6,099 bases of DNA from Lachnospiraceae bacterium (GTDB taxonomy: Bacteria > Bacillota > Clostridia > Lachnospirales > Lachnospiraceae): contig JAAVAG010000117.1 of assembly GCA_014804185.1 (NCBI GenBank), positions 1 to 6,099 of the forward strand, written 5' to 3'. The notes beneath the pieces are model-generated. The model saw only the letters and a program-made list of their open reading frames with translations, made no database searches and had not been told where the DNA came from. Each line of letters begins with the position of its first letter. Positions within the stretch are counted from its first letter, which is position 1. This document shows, one piece after another, positions 5,566 to 6,099 of this stretch. Both the position numbers and the translations under genes were made by a program.

Positions 5566-6099
5566 TGACGCCTACGGCCTCCTCATCCTCTGATTCCGGT
5601 TTGTTCATGATCTGAATATTGAAAGGGTCTACCTTAATGCCCACTCTGGTTCCCACAGGAAACATGCCTGTGGAATGAACCAGCCACTCAAAACCGCATG
5701 CCTGTACTTCCATCTCATAGTGCACACCTTTAAAGATCAGATGGCTTACCACACCTTCTATGGTTCCGTCCGCAGGGTCTTTGGTCAGTTCCACATCCTC
5801 GGGGCGGATGACTACATCCACCGGTTTGTTGCAGCCAAAACCCTCGTCCACACAGGCAAACGGCGTGCCAAGGATATTGACAAGACGATCCTTCACCATA
5901 GTGGCGCCGATAATATTACTGTCGCCGATAAAGTCCGCCACAAAAGCATTTTCCGGTTCGTTGTAAATGCGCTCAGGCGTGCCGATCTGCTGGATATATC
6001 CCTGGTTCATGACCACGATAGTGTCGGACATGGTGAGCGCCTCCTCCTGATCGTGGGTGACATAAATAAAAGTGATACCCAGCTCGTTTTTCAGGCGGA
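5558..6099 (-). CDS. potA: Spermidine/putrescine ABC transporter ATPase PotA, C-terminal part
   Basis: ATP-hydrolysing subunit that powers the PotBC channel at the cytoplasmic membrane face. Only the last 179 codons are in the window; the 5' end, including Walker A, the ABC signature and Walker B, lies beyond the right edge. The visible part opens RLKNELGITFIYVTHDQEEA, which is the segment after the D-loop containing the switch (H-loop) histidine at visible residue 15. It continues MSDTIVVMNQGYIQQIGTPE and IYNEPENAFVADFIGDSN (to about 61), the usual end of the nucleotide-binding domain. A TOBE_2-type regulatory domain follows at about 65-165 with the hallmark VIRPEDVEL (95-103). The tail is acidic (PESEDEEAVGVNE). 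The frame is open to the edge, so the internal ATG at 6031 is not the start. It is the first visible gene of the pot operon; its promoter is outside the window. Confidence 0.95.
   Translation of the reverse strand, partial: RLKNELGITFIYVTHDQEEALTMSDTIVVMNQGYIQQIGTPERIYNEPENAFVADFIGDSNIIGATMVKDRLVNILGTPFACVDEGFGCNKPVDVVIRPEDVELTKDPADGTIEGVVSHLIFKGVHYEMEVQACGFEWLVHSTGMFPVGTRVGIKVDPFNIQIMNKPESEDEEAVGVNE

Overview
The window looks like chromosome from a low-to-mid GC Firmicute, most likely a Lachnospiraceae-type gut Clostridium (Blautia/Dorea/Clostridium cluster XIVa-like). This is inferred from gene content and style: AGGAGG-type ribosome binding sites, a DUF1292 (YrzB-like) protein, a potABCD operon ending in a lipoprotein PotD, and an isoamylase-like GH13 protein next to a tiny Cys/Gly-rich protein. 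No 16S rRNA or other direct taxonomic marker is present.

Layout. The left edge (1-248, minus) holds most of a DUF1292 gene running off the window. A 132-bp divergent intergenic region carries two overlapping sigma-A-type promoters facing opposite ways. Rightward (plus) come a 620-residue GH13 isoamylase/debranching-like protein (381-2243) and, 57 bp later, a 117-residue Cys/Gly/Arg/Asp-rich repeat protein (2301-2654). A strong hairpin at 2721-2745 separates these from the convergent minus-strand operon that fills the right half. That operon is transcribed right to left as potA (partial, 5558-6099), potB (4753-5565), potC (3959-4756) and potD (2827-3888), and encodes a spermidine/putrescine-type ABC importer.

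How the genes work together. PotA (ATPase), PotB and PotC (permeases) and PotD (lipid-anchored binding protein) form one polyamine importer. potA/potB and potB/potC overlap by 8 and 4 nt, implying translational coupling. potD sits behind a 70-nt gap with its own strong ribosome binding site.

The most interesting object is the GH13 protein. It keeps the isoamylase/GlgX scaffold motifs around the fold, but every catalytic signature I can align is replaced: nucleophile Asp to Lys281, acid/base Glu to Tyr304, transition-state Asp to Glu373 with its neighbouring His to Tyr372, and the region I Asp/Asn/His to Gln250/Pro254/Glu255. The reading frame is intact and the scaffold is well preserved, so this looks like a maintained pseudoenzyme rather than a decaying gene. 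The low-complexity CxC/RGRDRD repeat protein directly downstream has no function I recognise and is a candidate partner of it.
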